Assembly (NCBI RefSeq): GCF_011762195.1
Contig: NZ_JAASQK010000004.1
Location: 62,001-126,000 of the forward strand
Source: Sphingomonas oligoaromativorans
GTDB lineage: Bacteria; Pseudomonadota; Alphaproteobacteria; Sphingomonadales; Sphingomonadaceae
DNA: 64,000 nucleotides
Reading direction: 5' to 3'
A program made the position numbers and the translations under genes. Of the stretch, positions 27,153 to 39,553 are shown one piece after another; position 1 is the stretch's first letter, and the number at the start of each line of letters is the position of its first letter. The notes beneath the pieces are model-generated. The model was not told the origin of the DNA, searched no databases, and saw nothing but the letters and a program-made list of their open reading frames with translations.

Positions 27153-28059
27153 TCCCGTGACCAAACTTGCCTCTTCCCCGCTCGTTGACGCCATGCAGTC
27201 CGTCGCGGCGGACATCGATACGCTGTTCGACCAGGTGCTGGCGCTGCCGGGCGATCCGCGCGACGTGCTGTACGAGGCGATGCGTCACGCCGCGATCGGT
27301 GGTGGCAAGCGGCTGCGTCCGCTGCTCGTCTATGCGGCGTCTAACCTGTTCAACGTCTCGCGCGGGAGCGCGCTGCGCGCCGGCCTCGCGATCGAGTGCA
27401 TCCACGTCTACAGCCTGATCCACGACGATATGCCGTGCATGGACGATGACGACATGCGCCGTGGCAAGCCGACGGTCCACAAGGCGTTCAACGAGGCCGT
27501 GGCCGTGCTTGCGGGCGACGCGCTCCAGGCGTTGGCCTTCGAGGTTGTGGCCGACCCGGAGACGCATCCCGATCCTTTCGTCCGCGCCGAGCTGGCGCTG
27601 GAACTGGCGCGCGCCAGCGGCCCGTCGGGCATGGCCGGCGGCCAGATGATGGACCTGGAGGCGGAGGAGAACCGCTTCGACCTGCCGACCACCACGCGGC
27701 TCCAGCAGCTCAAGACGGGCGCGCTGATCGCCTTCTGCCTCGAAGCGGGCGCGATCCTCGGCCATGTGCCGCCGGAGGGCCGTCGCGGCCTGCGCGCCTA
27801 TGCCCGCGATATCGGGCTTGCCTTCCAGATCGCCGACGACCTGCTCGACGTCGAGGGCGACGCGGCGGTGGTCGGCAAGGCGACCGGCAAGGACGCGGAC
27901 GCCGGCAAGGCCACCTTCGTATCGCTCCTCGGCGTCGAGCGCGCGAGGAAGCAGGCGTCCATGCTGGTCGATCAGGCGATCGCCCACCTCGCGGCCTTCG
28001 GCGCCGAGGCGGATCTGCTGCGCGCCATCGCGCGCTATGTCGTGGAGCGCGATCATTGA
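27142..28059 (+). CDS. ispA: farnesyl diphosphate synthase (short-chain polyprenyl synthase)
   Basis: Condenses isopentenyl diphosphate with allylic diphosphates to make farnesyl diphosphate for quinones, bactoprenol and carotenoids. The 305 residues carry [10 protein letters not shown], the first Asp-rich motif [23 protein letters not shown], the KT of [10 protein letters not shown] and the second Asp-rich motif QIADDLLD. The residue pattern before the first motif (HVYSLIHDD) fits FPP rather than long-chain products. ATG 27142 overlaps xseB; GTG 27157 is an alternative. It overlaps coaD downstream (TTGA). Confidence 0.92.
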   Translation: MPSDPVTKLASSPLVDAMQSVAADIDTLFDQVLALPGDPRDVLYEAMRHAAIGGGKRLRPLLVYAASNLFNVSRGSALRAGLAIECIHVYSLIHDDMPCMDDDDMRRGKPTVHKAFNEAVAVLAGDALQALAFEVVADPETHPDPFVRAELALELARASGPSGMAGGQMMDLEAEENRFDLPTTTRLQQLKTGALIAFCLEAGAILGHVPPEGRRGLRAYARDIGLAFQIADDLLDVEGDAAVVGKATGKDADAGKATFVSLLGVERARKQASMLVDQAIAHLAAFGAEADLLRAIARYVVERDH

Positions 28060-28580
28060 GCCAGCGGGTCGGCATCTATCCGGGCACGTTCGATCCGGTC
28101 ACTCTTGGCCATATGGATATCATCCGGCGGGCCACCTCGCTGGTCGACCGGCTCGTGATCGGGGTGACGACCAACCCGTCCAAATCGCCGATGTTCACGC
28201 TCGACGAGCGGCTGGAGATGGTCCGGCGGGAAACCGCCGGCCTCGGCCATGCCGCGATCGACGTGGTGGCGTTCGACAGCCTGCTCATCCACTTCGCGCG
28301 CCAGCAGGGCGCATCGGTGATCGTGCGCGGCCTGCGCGCCGTCGCGGACTTCGAATATGAGTATCAGATGGCCGGCATGAACCAGCAGCTCGATCGCGGG
28401 ATCGAGACGGTGTTCCTGATGGCGGACGTCGCGCTCCAGCCGATCGCCTCGCGTCTGGTGAAGGAAATCGCGCTCTATGGCGGCGATATCCGCGCCTTCG
28501 TGCCCGGCCCGGTCGCCGAACAGGTGATCGAGCGGGTGGCGCGGATCGGCGTCAAGGGGAGCGTTCCGCTCGCTTCCTGA
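28056..28580 (+). CDS. coaD: phosphopantetheine adenylyltransferase
   Basis: Adds AMP to 4'-phosphopantetheine, the fourth step of coenzyme A synthesis. The 174 residues include GIYPGTFDPVTLGHMDII with the T-x-G-H nucleotide motif, RRATSLVDRLVIGV, VIVRGLRAVADFEYEYQMAGMNQ and the late SSxxxR-type region in a PIASRLVKEIA variant. The TTG start overlaps the ispA stop by 4 bases (TTGA), so translation is coupled. Confidence 0.93.
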   Translation: MSQRVGIYPGTFDPVTLGHMDIIRRATSLVDRLVIGVTTNPSKSPMFTLDERLEMVRRETAGLGHAAIDVVAFDSLLIHFARQQGASVIVRGLRAVADFEYEYQMAGMNQQLDRGIETVFLMADVALQPIASRLVKEIALYGGDIRAFVPGPVAEQVIERVARIGVKGSVPLAS

Positions 28581-28668
28581 CGTTCAGCGATAGGAAAGCG
28601 CCGCAGCATCAGCTAGTGCATCGAAGATCATGACCATTGCCCGCCGCATTTCGGAGCCCGGCCGACCT

Positions 28669-29382
28669 ATGAGACTTGCGTTCGCCCTCGTCCTGACCGC
28701 CGCGCTCGCGCTTCATGCGCCCGTCGACGCGAAGAAGCCGAAGAGGCCGGTCATCAAGACGTCCGACCTGCTGGCGGCCAGCAATCTGAAGCCTTTCCTG
28801 CCGCCGGCGCTGACCCCGGACAACACCTGGGATCTCGATCTGTCGGACGGCGGCCGCGTGGTGATCCAGCTTCGCCCGGACCGCGCGCCCAAGATGGTGG
28901 AGCGGATCAAGACGCTGACCAAGCAGGGCTTCTACAACGGCCTGGACTTCCATCGCGTGATCGATGGCTTCATGGCGCAGGGCGGCGATCCCAAGGGCAC
29001 GGGCGAGGGCGGCTCCTCGCTGCCGGACGTGCCGGCCGAGTTCAACGATCTGCCGCACGTTCGCGGTGCGGTCGCGGCGGCGCGCTCGTCCGACGAGAAC
29101 AGCGCGAACAGCCAGTTCTACATCATGTTCATGCCGAACCTGCGGCTCGACAAGCATTACACGGTGTTCGGCCGCGTCGTGTCCGGGATGCAGTATGTGG
29201 ACGCCATTCAGCGCGGCGAGCCGCCCGCGCATCCGACTGTGATCCTGCGCGCAGTGATGGGCGACGATCCGGCCGCCGGCACGCCGCCGCCGGCGCTCCC
29301 GGCCGCGCCCGCGGTGCAGGCGCCCGCCACGCTGCCGTCCGGCCCGATCACGCCGCCAGCCGGCTCGACGCCGAAGAACTGA
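28669..29382 (+). CDS. exported cyclophilin-type peptidylprolyl isomerase
   Basis: Cis-trans prolyl isomerase with a signal peptide ([18 protein letters not shown]), so periplasmic. The cyclophilin core spans about residues 60-205: [21 protein letters not shown], then [20 protein letters not shown] and [11 protein letters not shown], with the catalytic Arg in FHRV. An N-terminal extension and a Pro/Ala-rich C-terminal tail of about 35 residues flank it. ATG 28669 fits the signal peptide; ATG 28630 would place 13 residues in front. It lies between coaD and queA. Confidence 0.88.
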   Translation: MRLAFALVLTAALALHAPVDAKKPKRPVIKTSDLLAASNLKPFLPPALTPDNTWDLDLSDGGRVVIQLRPDRAPKMVERIKTLTKQGFYNGLDFHRVIDGFMAQGGDPKGTGEGGSSLPDVPAEFNDLPHVRGAVAAARSSDENSANSQFYIMFMPNLRLDKHYTVFGRVVSGMQYVDAIQRGEPPAHPTVILRAVMGDDPAAGTPPPALPAAPAVQAPATLPSGPITPPAGSTPKN

Positions 29383-29404
29383 GCGTCCGCATCGGCGGAA
29401 GACC

Positions 29405-30436
29405 ATGCGCGTAGACCTGTTCGATTTCGATCTGCCGCCGGAGTCCATCGCGCTCCGGCCGGCGTCGCCGCGTGATTCCGCGCGGATGCTCGTCGTGCGC
29501 GGGGCGGAGATGGCAGACCGCGTGATGGCGGACCTCGCCGACGAACTGCGGCCCGGCGACTGCCTCGTCTTCAACGACACGCGGGTGATCCCGGCGCAGC
29601 TCGAAGGGGTGCGCGGCGAAGCGCGGATCGGGGCGACGCTTCACAAGCGCGAGGGCGTGCGGGCATGGCGCGCCTTCGTCCGCAACGCCAAGCGGCTGCG
29701 GGACGGCGATCGGATCGCTTTCGGGGCGGATGTTTTCGCGATCGCCAGCGATCGTGGCGAGGACGGGAGCTGGCTCCTGAGCTTCGAGGGCGAAGAGCCG
29801 GTCGAACTGCTCCTGGAGCGGGCGGGGCGGATGCCGCTCCCGCCCTACATCGCCGCCAAGCGCCCCACCGACGCGCGCGACGCCGACGATTACCAGACCA
29901 TGTTCGCCAACGAGCCCGGCGCCGTCGCCGCGCCGACGGCCGCGCTGCACTTCACGCCCGCTCTGATCGAGCGGCTGAGGGCTGCCGGCATCGCGCATGA
30001 GACGCTGACGCTCCATGTCGGCGCGGGCACCTTCCTGCCGGTGAAGGCCGACGATACGATCGATCACAAGATGCACGCCGAATGGGGCCGCATCGATGCC
30101 GCCACGGCGGATCGTCTCAACGCGGTGCGCGCTGGGGGCGGGCGCCTGATCGCGGTCGGCACCACCAGCCTGCGCCTGCTCGAAAGCGCTGCCGGCGAGG
30201 ACAACATCATCCGCCCGTTCGAGGGCGACACCTCGATCTTCATCACGCCGGGCTATCGCTTCCGCGCGATCGACGGGCTGGTGACGAACTTCCATCTGCC
30301 CAAATCGACGCTGTTCATGCTGGTCTCCTCGCTGATGGGGCTGGAGACGATGCAGGCAGCCTATGCCCATGCCATCGGGGCGGGCTATCGCTTCTACAGC
30401 TATGGTGATGGGAGCCTGCTGCTTCCGGGTGCTTGA
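29405..30436 (+). CDS. queA: S-adenosylmethionine:tRNA ribosyltransferase-isomerase
   Basis: Transfers the ribosyl part of SAM to 7-aminomethyl-7-deazaguanine in tRNA, forming epoxyqueuosine. The 343 residues match the family along their length: [73 protein letters not shown] and [19 protein letters not shown]. The queuosine gene tgt, often directly downstream, is replaced here by ligA. Confidence 0.95.
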   Translation: MRVDLFDFDLPPESIALRPASPRDSARMLVVRGAEMADRVMADLADELRPGDCLVFNDTRVIPAQLEGVRGEARIGATLHKREGVRAWRAFVRNAKRLRDGDRIAFGADVFAIASDRGEDGSWLLSFEGEEPVELLLERAGRMPLPPYIAAKRPTDARDADDYQTMFANEPGAVAAPTAALHFTPALIERLRAAGIAHETLTLHVGAGTFLPVKADDTIDHKMHAEWGRIDAATADRLNAVRAGGGRLIAVGTTSLRLLESAAGEDNIIRPFEGDTSIFITPGYRFRAIDGLVTNFHLPKSTLFMLVSSLMGLETMQAAYAHAIGAGYRFYSYGDGSLLLPGA

Positions 30437-30453
30437 AGGCTTGGCGGCGCTGA

Positions 30454-32583
<2,130 letters not shown>

Positions 32584-32649
32584 CCCTCCGCCTCGACGGC
32601 GAGCAATCAGAAGACTCGCAAAATCCGTATCCAATGTTACCTTCTGGAT

Positions 32650-33513
32650 ATGGCTGAACATGTACTGGAGCACCCGCCAGAGGGTGCGGGAGCGGACTGG
32701 ACCATTCCTCAGGACTGGGCGGCCTATACCGCCGAGGATCATGAGACGTGGGACATCCTGTTCGCGCGCCAGTCCAGGCAGTTGCCCGGCCGCGCGGCGG
32801 AAGCCTTCCTGCGCGGGCTGGACGTGCTGAAGCTCTCCAAGCCCGGCATCCCGGACTTCGAGGAGCTGTCCGAACGGCTGATGAAGGCGACGGGGTGGCA
32901 GGTCGTGGCGGTGCCGGGGCTGGTGCCGGACGAGGTGTTCTTCGATCACCTTGCCAATCGCCGCTTCGTGGCCGGCAACTTCATCCGCCGCCGCGATCAA
33001 CTCGACTATCTTCAGGAGCCGGACGTCTTCCACGACGTCTTCGGCCATGTGCCGATGCTCGCGGACCCGGTGTTCGCCGATTATATGCAGGCTTACGGGC
33101 AGGGCGGCCTGCGCTCGCTGGGCTTCGGCTCGCTGAACAAACTGGCGCGGCTCTACTGGTATACGGTGGAATTCGGGCTGGTGCGCGAGGGGGGCGATCT
33201 CAAGCTGTTCGGCTCGGGCATCGTCTCCAGCCATGGCGAGAGCGAGTTCGCGCTCGACGATCCGAGCCCCAACCGCATCCGCTTCGATCTGGAGCGCGTG
33301 ATGCGGACCAACTATCGCATCGACGATTACCAGCAGGTCTATTTCGTCATCGACAGCTTCGAGGATCTGCTGCGCCGGACGCTGGAGACGGATTTCGCCC
33401 CGCTCTACGAAAGGCTGGCGGGGCTGCCCGATCTCGGCCCGGCCGATCTGCTGGATGAGGACGAGATCATCACCCGCGGCACGCAGGCCTATGCGACGGA
33501 GCGCGCCGGCTGA
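32650..33513 (+). CDS. phhA: phenylalanine 4-monooxygenase
   Basis: Iron- and tetrahydropterin-dependent conversion of phenylalanine to tyrosine. The 287-residue bacterial form lacks the regulatory domain of animals. Iron ligands are visible: two His in FHDVFGHVP (128 and 133) and Glu in WYTVEFGLV (174). The pterin/substrate region LDYLQEPDVFHD is conserved. The ATG at 32650 is 66 bases after ligA. No pterin-carbinolamine dehydratase is adjacent. Confidence 0.93.
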   Translation: MAEHVLEHPPEGAGADWTIPQDWAAYTAEDHETWDILFARQSRQLPGRAAEAFLRGLDVLKLSKPGIPDFEELSERLMKATGWQVVAVPGLVPDEVFFDHLANRRFVAGNFIRRRDQLDYLQEPDVFHDVFGHVPMLADPVFADYMQAYGQGGLRSLGFGSLNKLARLYWYTVEFGLVREGGDLKLFGSGIVSSHGESEFALDDPSPNRIRFDLERVMRTNYRIDDYQQVYFVIDSFEDLLRRTLETDFAPLYERLAGLPDLGPADLLDEDEIITRGTQAYATERAG

Positions 33514-33585
33514 CCTTCTCGTCAGCCGGACATTCTCGCTAACGAGAGCATTCCCAGAATCGCTCGGCCGCCGCATAGTGGCGTG

Positions 33586-36500
33586 ATGTCCTCCACGCCG
33601 TTCGTACCTCTCCGCATCTTCACCGCCTTCACCATGCTCGAAGGCGCGATCGATCCCAAGGCGCTCGCCAAGCAAGCCCGCAAGCTGGGCTTTCCAGCGG
33701 CCGGTATAGCGGACCGCAACGGGCTTTATGCGGCGATGGCCTATTCGGTGGCGGCCAAGGGCGAGGGCGTGCAGCCGATCGTCGGAACGTTGCTCGCCGT
33801 GGCGCGGCCGGCGGATTGCGGCGGCGCGGAGGCCGGCAAGCCGCCGGTGATCGACTGGCTGCCGCTCTATGCGCAGGATGCGACCGGCTACGACAATCTC
33901 TGCGCGCTGGTTTCGGCGGCGCATCTCGGCCGGCCGGTGGAGGAGGACGCGCATGTGCCCTTCTCCGCGCTCAAAGGGCGGACGGACGGGCTGATCGCGC
34001 TCACCGGCGCGGGCGAAGGAGCGCTGACGAAGCTGCTCGGCGGCGGGCAGGCGAAGCACGCGGGGCTCTACGCGGACCGCCTTCAGGCGCTGTTCGGCGA
34101 TCGTCTCTATATCGAATTGGCCCGCCGCGGGGACGCGGTGGAGGAAGCCGCCGAGAACGCGCTGATCGATCTCGCTGATGCCCGCGACCTCCCGCTGGTG
34201 GCGACCAACCCGGCCTGCTTCGCGGACGCTTCGTTCCATCAGGCGCATGACGCGATGCTCTGCATCGCGGACTCCGCCTATGTGGACAGCGAGGATCGCC
34301 GCCGTTCCTCCCCCGACGCATGGCTGAAGCCCGCCGACGAGATGGTCCGCCTGTTCGGGGATCTGCCCGAGGCGATCGCCAACACGCTGGTCGTCGCCCA
34401 GCGGACCGCCTTCGCGGCACCCAAGCGCAAGCCGATCCTGCCCAGCCTTGCCGGTGATCGCGAAGGCGAGGCGAAGGCGCTGCGCGAGGACAGCTACAAG
34501 GGTCTGCGCGCCCGGCTGCGCTTCATGGACGAGGCCATCGCAAACGCCTCCGACGAGGAAGTCGAGGCGAAATATCCCGAGTATTTCGAACGGCTTGCGT
34601 TCGAGGTCGATATCATCATCGGGATGGGTTTCCCCGGCTACTTCCTGATCGTGGCCGACTTCATCAAGTGGGCGAAGGATCATGACATCCCCGTCGGGCC
34701 GGGCCGCGGCTCGGGTGCGGGCTCGGTGGTGGCGTGGGCGCTCACCATCACGGATCTCGATCCGCTGCGCCTCGGCCTGCTGTTCGAGCGCTTCCTGAAC
34801 CCGGAACGCGTGTCGATGCCCGACTTCGACATCGATTTCTGCGAAACCCGGCGTGGCGAGGTGATCCGCTACGTCCAGCAGAAATATGGCCGCGATCAGG
34901 TCGCCCAGATCATCACCTTCGGAAAGCTGAAGGCGCGCGCCGTGCTCAAGGACACCGGCCGCGTGCTTCAGATGAGCTACGGGCAGGTCGATCGCCTCGC
35001 CAAGCTCGTCCCCAACCACCCGACCGATCCGTGGACGCTCGACCGCGCGCTGAACGGCGTCACGGAGCTGGTGGCGGAATATGAGCGCGAGCCCGAGGTG
35101 AAGCGGTTGCTCGATCTGGCCCGCCAGCTCGAAGGCTTCCCGCGCCACTCGTCGACGCACGCCGCCGGCGTGGTGATCGGCGACCGGCCGCTCGACCAGC
35201 TCGTGCCGCTCTATCGCGATCCGCGATCGGACATGCCCGTCACCCAGTTCGACATGAAGCATGTCGAGGATGCGGGCCTCGTGAAGTTCGACTTCCTCGG
35301 CCTCAAGACGCTGTCGGTACTCCAGAAGGCCGTGCAGATGCTGGCGAAGCGCGGCATCGAGGTCGATCTCTCCAAGATCGCGTGGGACGATCCGGCGGTG
35401 TTCGAGCTGCTGATGAGCGGCAACACGGTGGGCGTGTTCCAGCTCGAATCCGAGGGGATGCGGCGCACGCTGTCCGCCGTCCGCCCGACGACCTTTGAGG
35501 ACATCATCGCGCTCGTCTCGCTCTACCGGCCCGGCCCGATGGACAACATCCCCACCTTCGGCGCGCGCAAGAACGGGCGCGAGGAGGTGGAATATCCGCA
35601 CGCGCTGCTCGAACCCATCCTGAAGGAGACCTACGGGATCTTCGTCTATCAGGAACAGGTGATGCAGGCCGCGCAGATCCTCGCCGGCTATTCGCTCGGC
35701 GGCGCCGATCTTCTGCGCCGCGCGATGGGCAAGAAGATCAAGGCGGAGATGGACCAGCAGCGCGCGATCTTCGTGAAGGGCTGCGCCGAGCACAACCAGA
35801 TTCCCGCCGACAAGGCCAATGAGTTGTTCGACTTGATCGACAAGTTCGCGGGCTATGGCTTCAACAAGAGCCACGCTGCGGCCTATGCGCTCGTCGCCTA
35901 TCAGACGGCGTGGATGAAGGCGCATCACAAGCCCGAATTCTTCGCCGCCTCGATGTGCTTCGACATGGCGCAGACCGACAAGCTCTCGATCTTCGTGGAC
36001 GACATGCGGCGCATGGAGGTGCCCTGCCTGCCGCCGTCGATCAACCATTCGGAGGCCGAGTTCACCGTCGAGCAGGGCGAGGACGACACGCTCTCCGTCC
36101 GCTTCGCGCTGGGCGCTCTCAAGGGTGTGGGCGAGCGCGCGATGGAGGAGCTGTGCGCCGAGCGACTGCGCAACGGCCCCTTCAAGACGCTGGAGGATTT
36201 CGCCGACCGCATCGATCCCAAGCTGCTCAACCGCCGCCAGATCGAGAGCCTCGCCGCCGGTGGTGCCTTCGAGCCGCTGGGCCATGAGCGTGCCACGCTG
36301 GTCGCGGCGGCGGAGACGATCCTCGCGCACGCCAATCTCGCAGCCGATGCGCGCACCAGCGGGCAGGGCGGCCTGTTCGGAGGCCCCGCCGACGTGCCTC
36401 CGATCCGCCTGCCCGAAGGCCAGGTCTGGTCGATGGCCGAGACGATGGCCGCCGAGAAGGACTGCTTCGGTTTCTATTTCTCGGCGCACCCGACGGATCG

Positions 36501-37134
36501 CTACCGCCATCTCGCGCAGGCGCATGGCGCGCGGACTTTCGCCCAATGGTGCGAGATGCCGCCCCCGCCCGAGCAGGCCCCCGACGAACGCGGCCGCCGC
36601 CCCGCCGGGCCGACTTATTCCATGGCCGCGCTGATCGAGGACGCCCGCTGGCGCACCTCCGCGCGCGGCCGCCGCTACATGATGGCGACCTGCTCGGATT
36701 CCTCGGGTCAGTTCATCGCGAGCTGCTTCGACGACGACGTCTCCGCCAGGATCGAGGAGATCGGCAAGGAGAATGGCTGCGGCCTGCTCTCGGTCGAGCT
36801 GGATCGCAAGCCGGGCGAGGAGACGCCGCGTGTCACCATCCGCAACGTCCGCCCCTTCGAAGGGATGACGACAGCGGCCCGGCTGCGGCTCGACGTGACG
36901 CTGGCGGACGTTTCCGGGCCGGCGGCGCTGGCGGCCTTGCTGGCCAATGCGCGCGGCGGGCGCGGCGAACTGCACATCTTCGCGGCGCTGCCGGGTGGCG
37001 GCCATGCCCATCTGGTCGCCGGGCGGGATTTCATGTTCGACGCGGAACTGGCCCAGCAGGTCGAGAAGCTGCCGGGCATCGCCTCCGTGCAGCTCGTGCC
37101 GATCGAGGCGCCGAGGCTGGCGCTCGCCGGCTGA
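33586..37134 (+). CDS. dnaE: DNA polymerase III alpha subunit
   Basis: Replicative polymerase. The 1182 residues include the N-terminal PHP domain (FVPLRIFTAFTMLEGAIDP; its metal-binding His residues are partly lost, as in many DnaE proteins), the palm with catalytic acids in GPGRGSGAGSVVAWAL and PDFDIDFCETRRGEVI, KARAVLKDTGRVL, the beta-clamp region and an OB domain near the end (FSEDR-type replaced by RYMMATCSDSSGQ). GTG 33583 directly precedes the chosen ATG. It stands alone between phhA and a small membrane protein gene. Confidence 0.95.
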   Translation: MSSTPFVPLRIFTAFTMLEGAIDPKALAKQARKLGFPAAGIADRNGLYAAMAYSVAAKGEGVQPIVGTLLAVARPADCGGAEAGKPPVIDWLPLYAQDATGYDNLCALVSAAHLGRPVEEDAHVPFSALKGRTDGLIALTGAGEGALTKLLGGGQAKHAGLYADRLQALFGDRLYIELARRGDAVEEAAENALIDLADARDLPLVATNPACFADASFHQAHDAMLCIADSAYVDSEDRRRSSPDAWLKPADEMVRLFGDLPEAIANTLVVAQRTAFAAPKRKPILPSLAGDREGEAKALREDSYKGLRARLRFMDEAIANASDEEVEAKYPEYFERLAFEVDIIIGMGFPGYFLIVADFIKWAKDHDIPVGPGRGSGAGSVVAWALTITDLDPLRLGLLFERFLNPERVSMPDFDIDFCETRRGEVIRYVQQKYGRDQVAQIITFGKLKARAVLKDTGRVLQMSYGQVDRLAKLVPNHPTDPWTLDRALNGVTELVAEYEREPEVKRLLDLARQLEGFPRHSSTHAAGVVIGDRPLDQLVPLYRDPRSDMPVTQFDMKHVEDAGLVKFDFLGLKTLSVLQKAVQMLAKRGIEVDLSKIAWDDPAVFELLMSGNTVGVFQLESEGMRRTLSAVRPTTFEDIIALVSLYRPGPMDNIPTFGARKNGREEVEYPHALLEPILKETYGIFVYQEQVMQAAQILAGYSLGGADLLRRAMGKKIKAEMDQQRAIFVKGCAEHNQIPADKANELFDLIDKFAGYGFNKSHAAAYALVAYQTAWMKAHHKPEFFAASMCFDMAQTDKLSIFVDDMRRMEVPCLPPSINHSEAEFTVEQGEDDTLSVRFALGALKGVGERAMEELCAERLRNGPFKTLEDFADRIDPKLLNRRQIESLAAGGAFEPLGHERATLVAAAETILAHANLAADARTSGQGGLFGGPADVPPIRLPEGQVWSMAETMAAEKDCFGFYFSAHPTDRYRHLAQAHGARTFAQWCEMPPPPEQAPDERGRRPAGPTYSMAALIEDARWRTSARGRRYMMATCSDSSGQFIASCFDDDVSARIEEIGKENGCGLLSVELDRKPGEETPRVTIRNVRPFEGMTTAARLRLDVTLADVSGPAALAALLANARGGRGELHIFAALPGGGHAHLVAGRDFMFDAELAQQVEKLPGIASVQLVPIEAPRLALAG

Positions 37135-37199
37135 GGATCGACCAAAGGCGAGCGCAAAGGGGCTCGCGCGGGCGGAGAGGTGGGTATAGGCTCTCCGTC

Positions 37200-37538
37200 A
37201 TGGCACGGATCACGAGCTTCGCGGAGTTCTGGCCCCATTATCTGCGCGAACATGCGCGCCCGGCCACGCGGGCGCTGCATTATGCGGGGACGAGCCTCGT
37301 CCTGCTGTTGCTGGTAATCGCGCTGGGGACGGGCCATCCGCTGCTCTTCGTGGCGATGCCGGTGGCGGGTTATTTCTTCGCCTGGGTCGGCCATTTCGCG
37401 GTGGAGCATAACCGGCCGGCGACCTTCTCCTATCCCTTCTGGTCGCTTGCGGCGGATTTCGTGATGTACGGCTACTGGATCAGCGGGCGGCTCGGGCCGG
37501 AGCTGGATCGCGCCGGCGTGCCCCGCGCCCGCGCCTGA
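37200..37538 (+). CDS. Mpo1-like (DUF962) small membrane protein
   Basis: 112 residues with two or three membrane helices (TSLVLLLLVIALG and LLFVAMPVAGYFFAWVG). Conserved His residues in RALHYAGTS, GHPLLF and WVGHFAVEHNRPATF match the DUF962 family; the yeast member Mpo1 is an iron-dependent dioxygenase acting on 2-hydroxy fatty acids. Sphingomonads make 2-hydroxy fatty acids for sphingolipids, so such a role is plausible but inferred. The frame is open upstream inside dnaE; ATG 37200 is the first start outside it. Confidence 0.8.
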   Translation: MARITSFAEFWPHYLREHARPATRALHYAGTSLVLLLLVIALGTGHPLLFVAMPVAGYFFAWVGHFAVEHNRPATFSYPFWSLAADFVMYGYWISGRLGPELDRAGVPRARA

Positions 37539-37542
37539 GCCT

Positions 37543-38631
37543 TCAGAACAGCGACATCTGCGTTCCCGGCAGCACGGGCGGCCGGAACAGATCGGATCGG
37601 AGCTGGATGCGATCCCGTCCGAGCCCATGTTTGCGGCACGCGATCGCGACGCGGGTGCGGATCAGCTCCGCCCATGGTCCTTGCCCCCGCATCCGGCTGC
37701 CGAAGTTCGGATCATTGTCCCGTCCGCCGCGGATCGACCGGATGGTGGCCATCACCTTGGCGGCGCGATCCGGGTGATGGGCTTCCAGCCATGCGCGGAA
37801 CAAGGGGGCGACCTCATGCGGCAGGCGGACGGGGATGAAGGAGATGCTCCCGGCGCCGGCTTCGGCGGCACGCTCGATCAGATGTTCGATTTCGTGATCC
37901 GTGATCTGCGGCACGACGGGGGCGATCGAGACATGGACGGGAATGCCCGCATCGGCCAGCCTGCGCACCGCCGTCAGCCTCCGCTCCGGGTGCGGGGCGC
38001 GGGGCTCCAGCGTGCGTGCGGTCTTCGGATCGAGCGATGTGACGGAGATCGCCACCGCCGCCAGTCCGTCGCGCGCCATTTCAGTCAGCAACTCGATGTC
38101 GGACAGGACCCGATCCGATTTGGTCGTGATCGTAAGGGGATGGCGGGTCTCGGCCAGCACCTCCAGGCAGGCGCGGGTGATGCGATAGCGGCCTTCGATC
38201 GGCTGATAAGGATCGGTGTTGGTGCCGAATGCGATGGGCCGGCACTCATAGCGAGGCGCGGCCAGCTCGCGGCGGAGCAGCTCCGCGGCGTCTGGTTTGG
38301 CGAACAGCCTCGTCTCGAAATCGAGGCCGGGGGAGAGATCGTGGAAGGCGTGGGTCGGCCGCGCGAAGCAGTAGATGCAGCCATGCTCGCAGCCCCGATA
38401 GGGATTGATCGAGCGATCGAAGGGCACATCCGGCGAACGATTGCGCGAGAGGATGGTGCGCGGCTTCTCGACCGTGACGGTGGTGCGCAACGGCGGCGGA
38501 TCGCCGTCCAGCGCCTGCCGCGCGTCGAGCCAGTCCCCATCCGCCTCGCGCGCGGGCAGGCCGAAGCGCTGGGGCCGGTCGTTGACCGTCGCGCCGCGGC
38601 CGGCGCGCCGTTCTGGAAAGCGAATCGCCAT
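37543..38631 (-). CDS. radical SAM protein, PA0069-like
   Basis: 362 residues with the radical SAM cluster motif in NPYRGCEHGCIYCFARP (C-x3-C-x2-C) and the spore-photolyase-like layout: ETRLFAKPDAAELLRREL, IAFGTNTDPYQPIE, TITTKSDRVLSDIELL. The family is widespread and usually called PA0069; its reaction is unknown to me. The start is ATG 38631; a TTG two codons upstream is in frame. Its stop is only four bases from the stop of the convergent Mpo1-like gene. Confidence 0.85.
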   Translation of the reverse strand: MAIRFPERRAGRGATVNDRPQRFGLPAREADGDWLDARQALDGDPPPLRTTVTVEKPRTILSRNRSPDVPFDRSINPYRGCEHGCIYCFARPTHAFHDLSPGLDFETRLFAKPDAAELLRRELAAPRYECRPIAFGTNTDPYQPIEGRYRITRACLEVLAETRHPLTITTKSDRVLSDIELLTEMARDGLAAVAISVTSLDPKTARTLEPRAPHPERRLTAVRRLADAGIPVHVSIAPVVPQITDHEIEHLIERAAEAGAGSISFIPVRLPHEVAPLFRAWLEAHHPDRAAKVMATIRSIRGGRDNDPNFGSRMRGQGPWAELIRTRVAIACRKHGLGRDRIQLRSDLFRPPVLPGTQMSLF

Positions 38632-38684
38632 TGACAAAATCTAGCGCATAAGCGAGAACAAAAAAAGAACATTGGAGGGGTGGC

Positions 38685-39023
38685 ATGGCGCGAATCAAAT
38701 ATGTGGAACTGCCGACAGGCGATGCGCCGGCGTCGAAGGGCTTCTACGAGGCGGCGTTCGGCTGGCGGTTGACCGACTTCGGGCCGAGCTATGCCGCGAC
38801 CACGACCGGCGACGTGGACATGGGCCTTCAGGGCGATGCCTCCGAGGCGACACGCGCGCCGCTGGTGGTGATCGCGGTCGAGGGGCTCGATGCATGGCCG
38901 GCCAGGGTCGAGGCGGCGGGCGGCACGGTCGTGCGGCCGATCTTCGCCTTTCCGGGTGGGCGGCGTTTCCACTTCACCGATCCGTCCGGCAACGAACTGG
39001 CCGTGGTGGAGGCGGATCACTGA
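38685..39023 (+). CDS. VOC / glyoxalase-like fold protein
   Basis: 112 residues with the VOC beta-alpha-beta-beta-beta pattern: IKYVELPTGDAPASKGFYEAAFGW, MGLQGD, and FTDPSGNELAVVE with the C-terminal Glu typical of metal-binding members. The N-terminal metal position is Glu (VELPT) rather than His. No substrate can be read. The start ATG 38685 follows TTGGAGGGG. Confidence 0.82.
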   Translation: MARIKYVELPTGDAPASKGFYEAAFGWRLTDFGPSYAATTTGDVDMGLQGDASEATRAPLVVIAVEGLDAWPARVEAAGGTVVRPIFAFPGGRRFHFTDPSGNELAVVEADH

Positions 39024-39092
39024 GAGCGCGCAACAATCTCCTCCGCCGTCTGTTCTGCTTGTCGTGACGTGAGCAGAACGAGAGGAAATGCC

Positions 39093-39404
39093 ATGAAGAA
39101 GGTAGTGATCGCCCTTCTGACGACCCTGCCGCTGGCCGCATGTGCGGGCGACTATTATGGCGGGCCTTATGGCGCCGGTCCGATCGCCTATGACGGCTAT
39201 TATGACGATTATTACGGGCCGATCTACGACGGCTATTGGGGCGATGGCGGCGTCTTCTATTATCGCCGGCACCAGCATGGGCGTTTCGTGGCCGATCGCG
39301 GGCAGCATTTCCGGCGGGATGCCGGGTCAGGTGGGGCGGGCCATTTCCACCCGATGCATGGCCATTTCACGCCTCCGCCGCAACGGGGCCATCACCGGCA
39401 TTGA
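39093..39404 (+). CDS. small Tyr/Gly/His-rich lipoprotein
   Basis: 103 residues. The lipobox LPLAAC follows a short signal (MKKVVIALLTT), so the protein is predicted to be lipidated. The mature part has Tyr/Gly/Asp repeats (DYYGGPYGAGPIAYDGYYDD) and a His-rich tail ending GHHRH, which might bind metal. The ribosome site AGAGGAAA is good. No known function. Confidence 0.7.
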   Translation: MKKVVIALLTTLPLAACAGDYYGGPYGAGPIAYDGYYDDYYGPIYDGYWGDGGVFYYRRHQHGRFVADRGQHFRRDAGSGGAGHFHPMHGHFTPPPQRGHHRH

Positions 39405-39553
39405 GGCGAGGCTTTAGGCGGAGGAGGCGCTGGGCCTCCGAAGGTCGGCGATCGCTGCGGCGGCGGCGAATGGACGCTTCCGTTTCTCGCTTCCCCGATT
39501 GTCATGACGGACGGGCCGAGGCCGGGCATTCTCGGGCCGAATACCGATCCGGC

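Noticed and set aside
33586-33700. Loss of metal-binding His in the DnaE PHP domain
   Set aside because: Several proteobacterial DnaE proteins have partly degenerate PHP sites and rely on a separate proofreading subunit, so this is not unusual.
39405-39553. Possible small gene in the gap before moaB
   Set aside because: Short frames without ribosome site; only imperfect GC-rich inverted sequence (AGGCCGG/CCGGCCT) is present.
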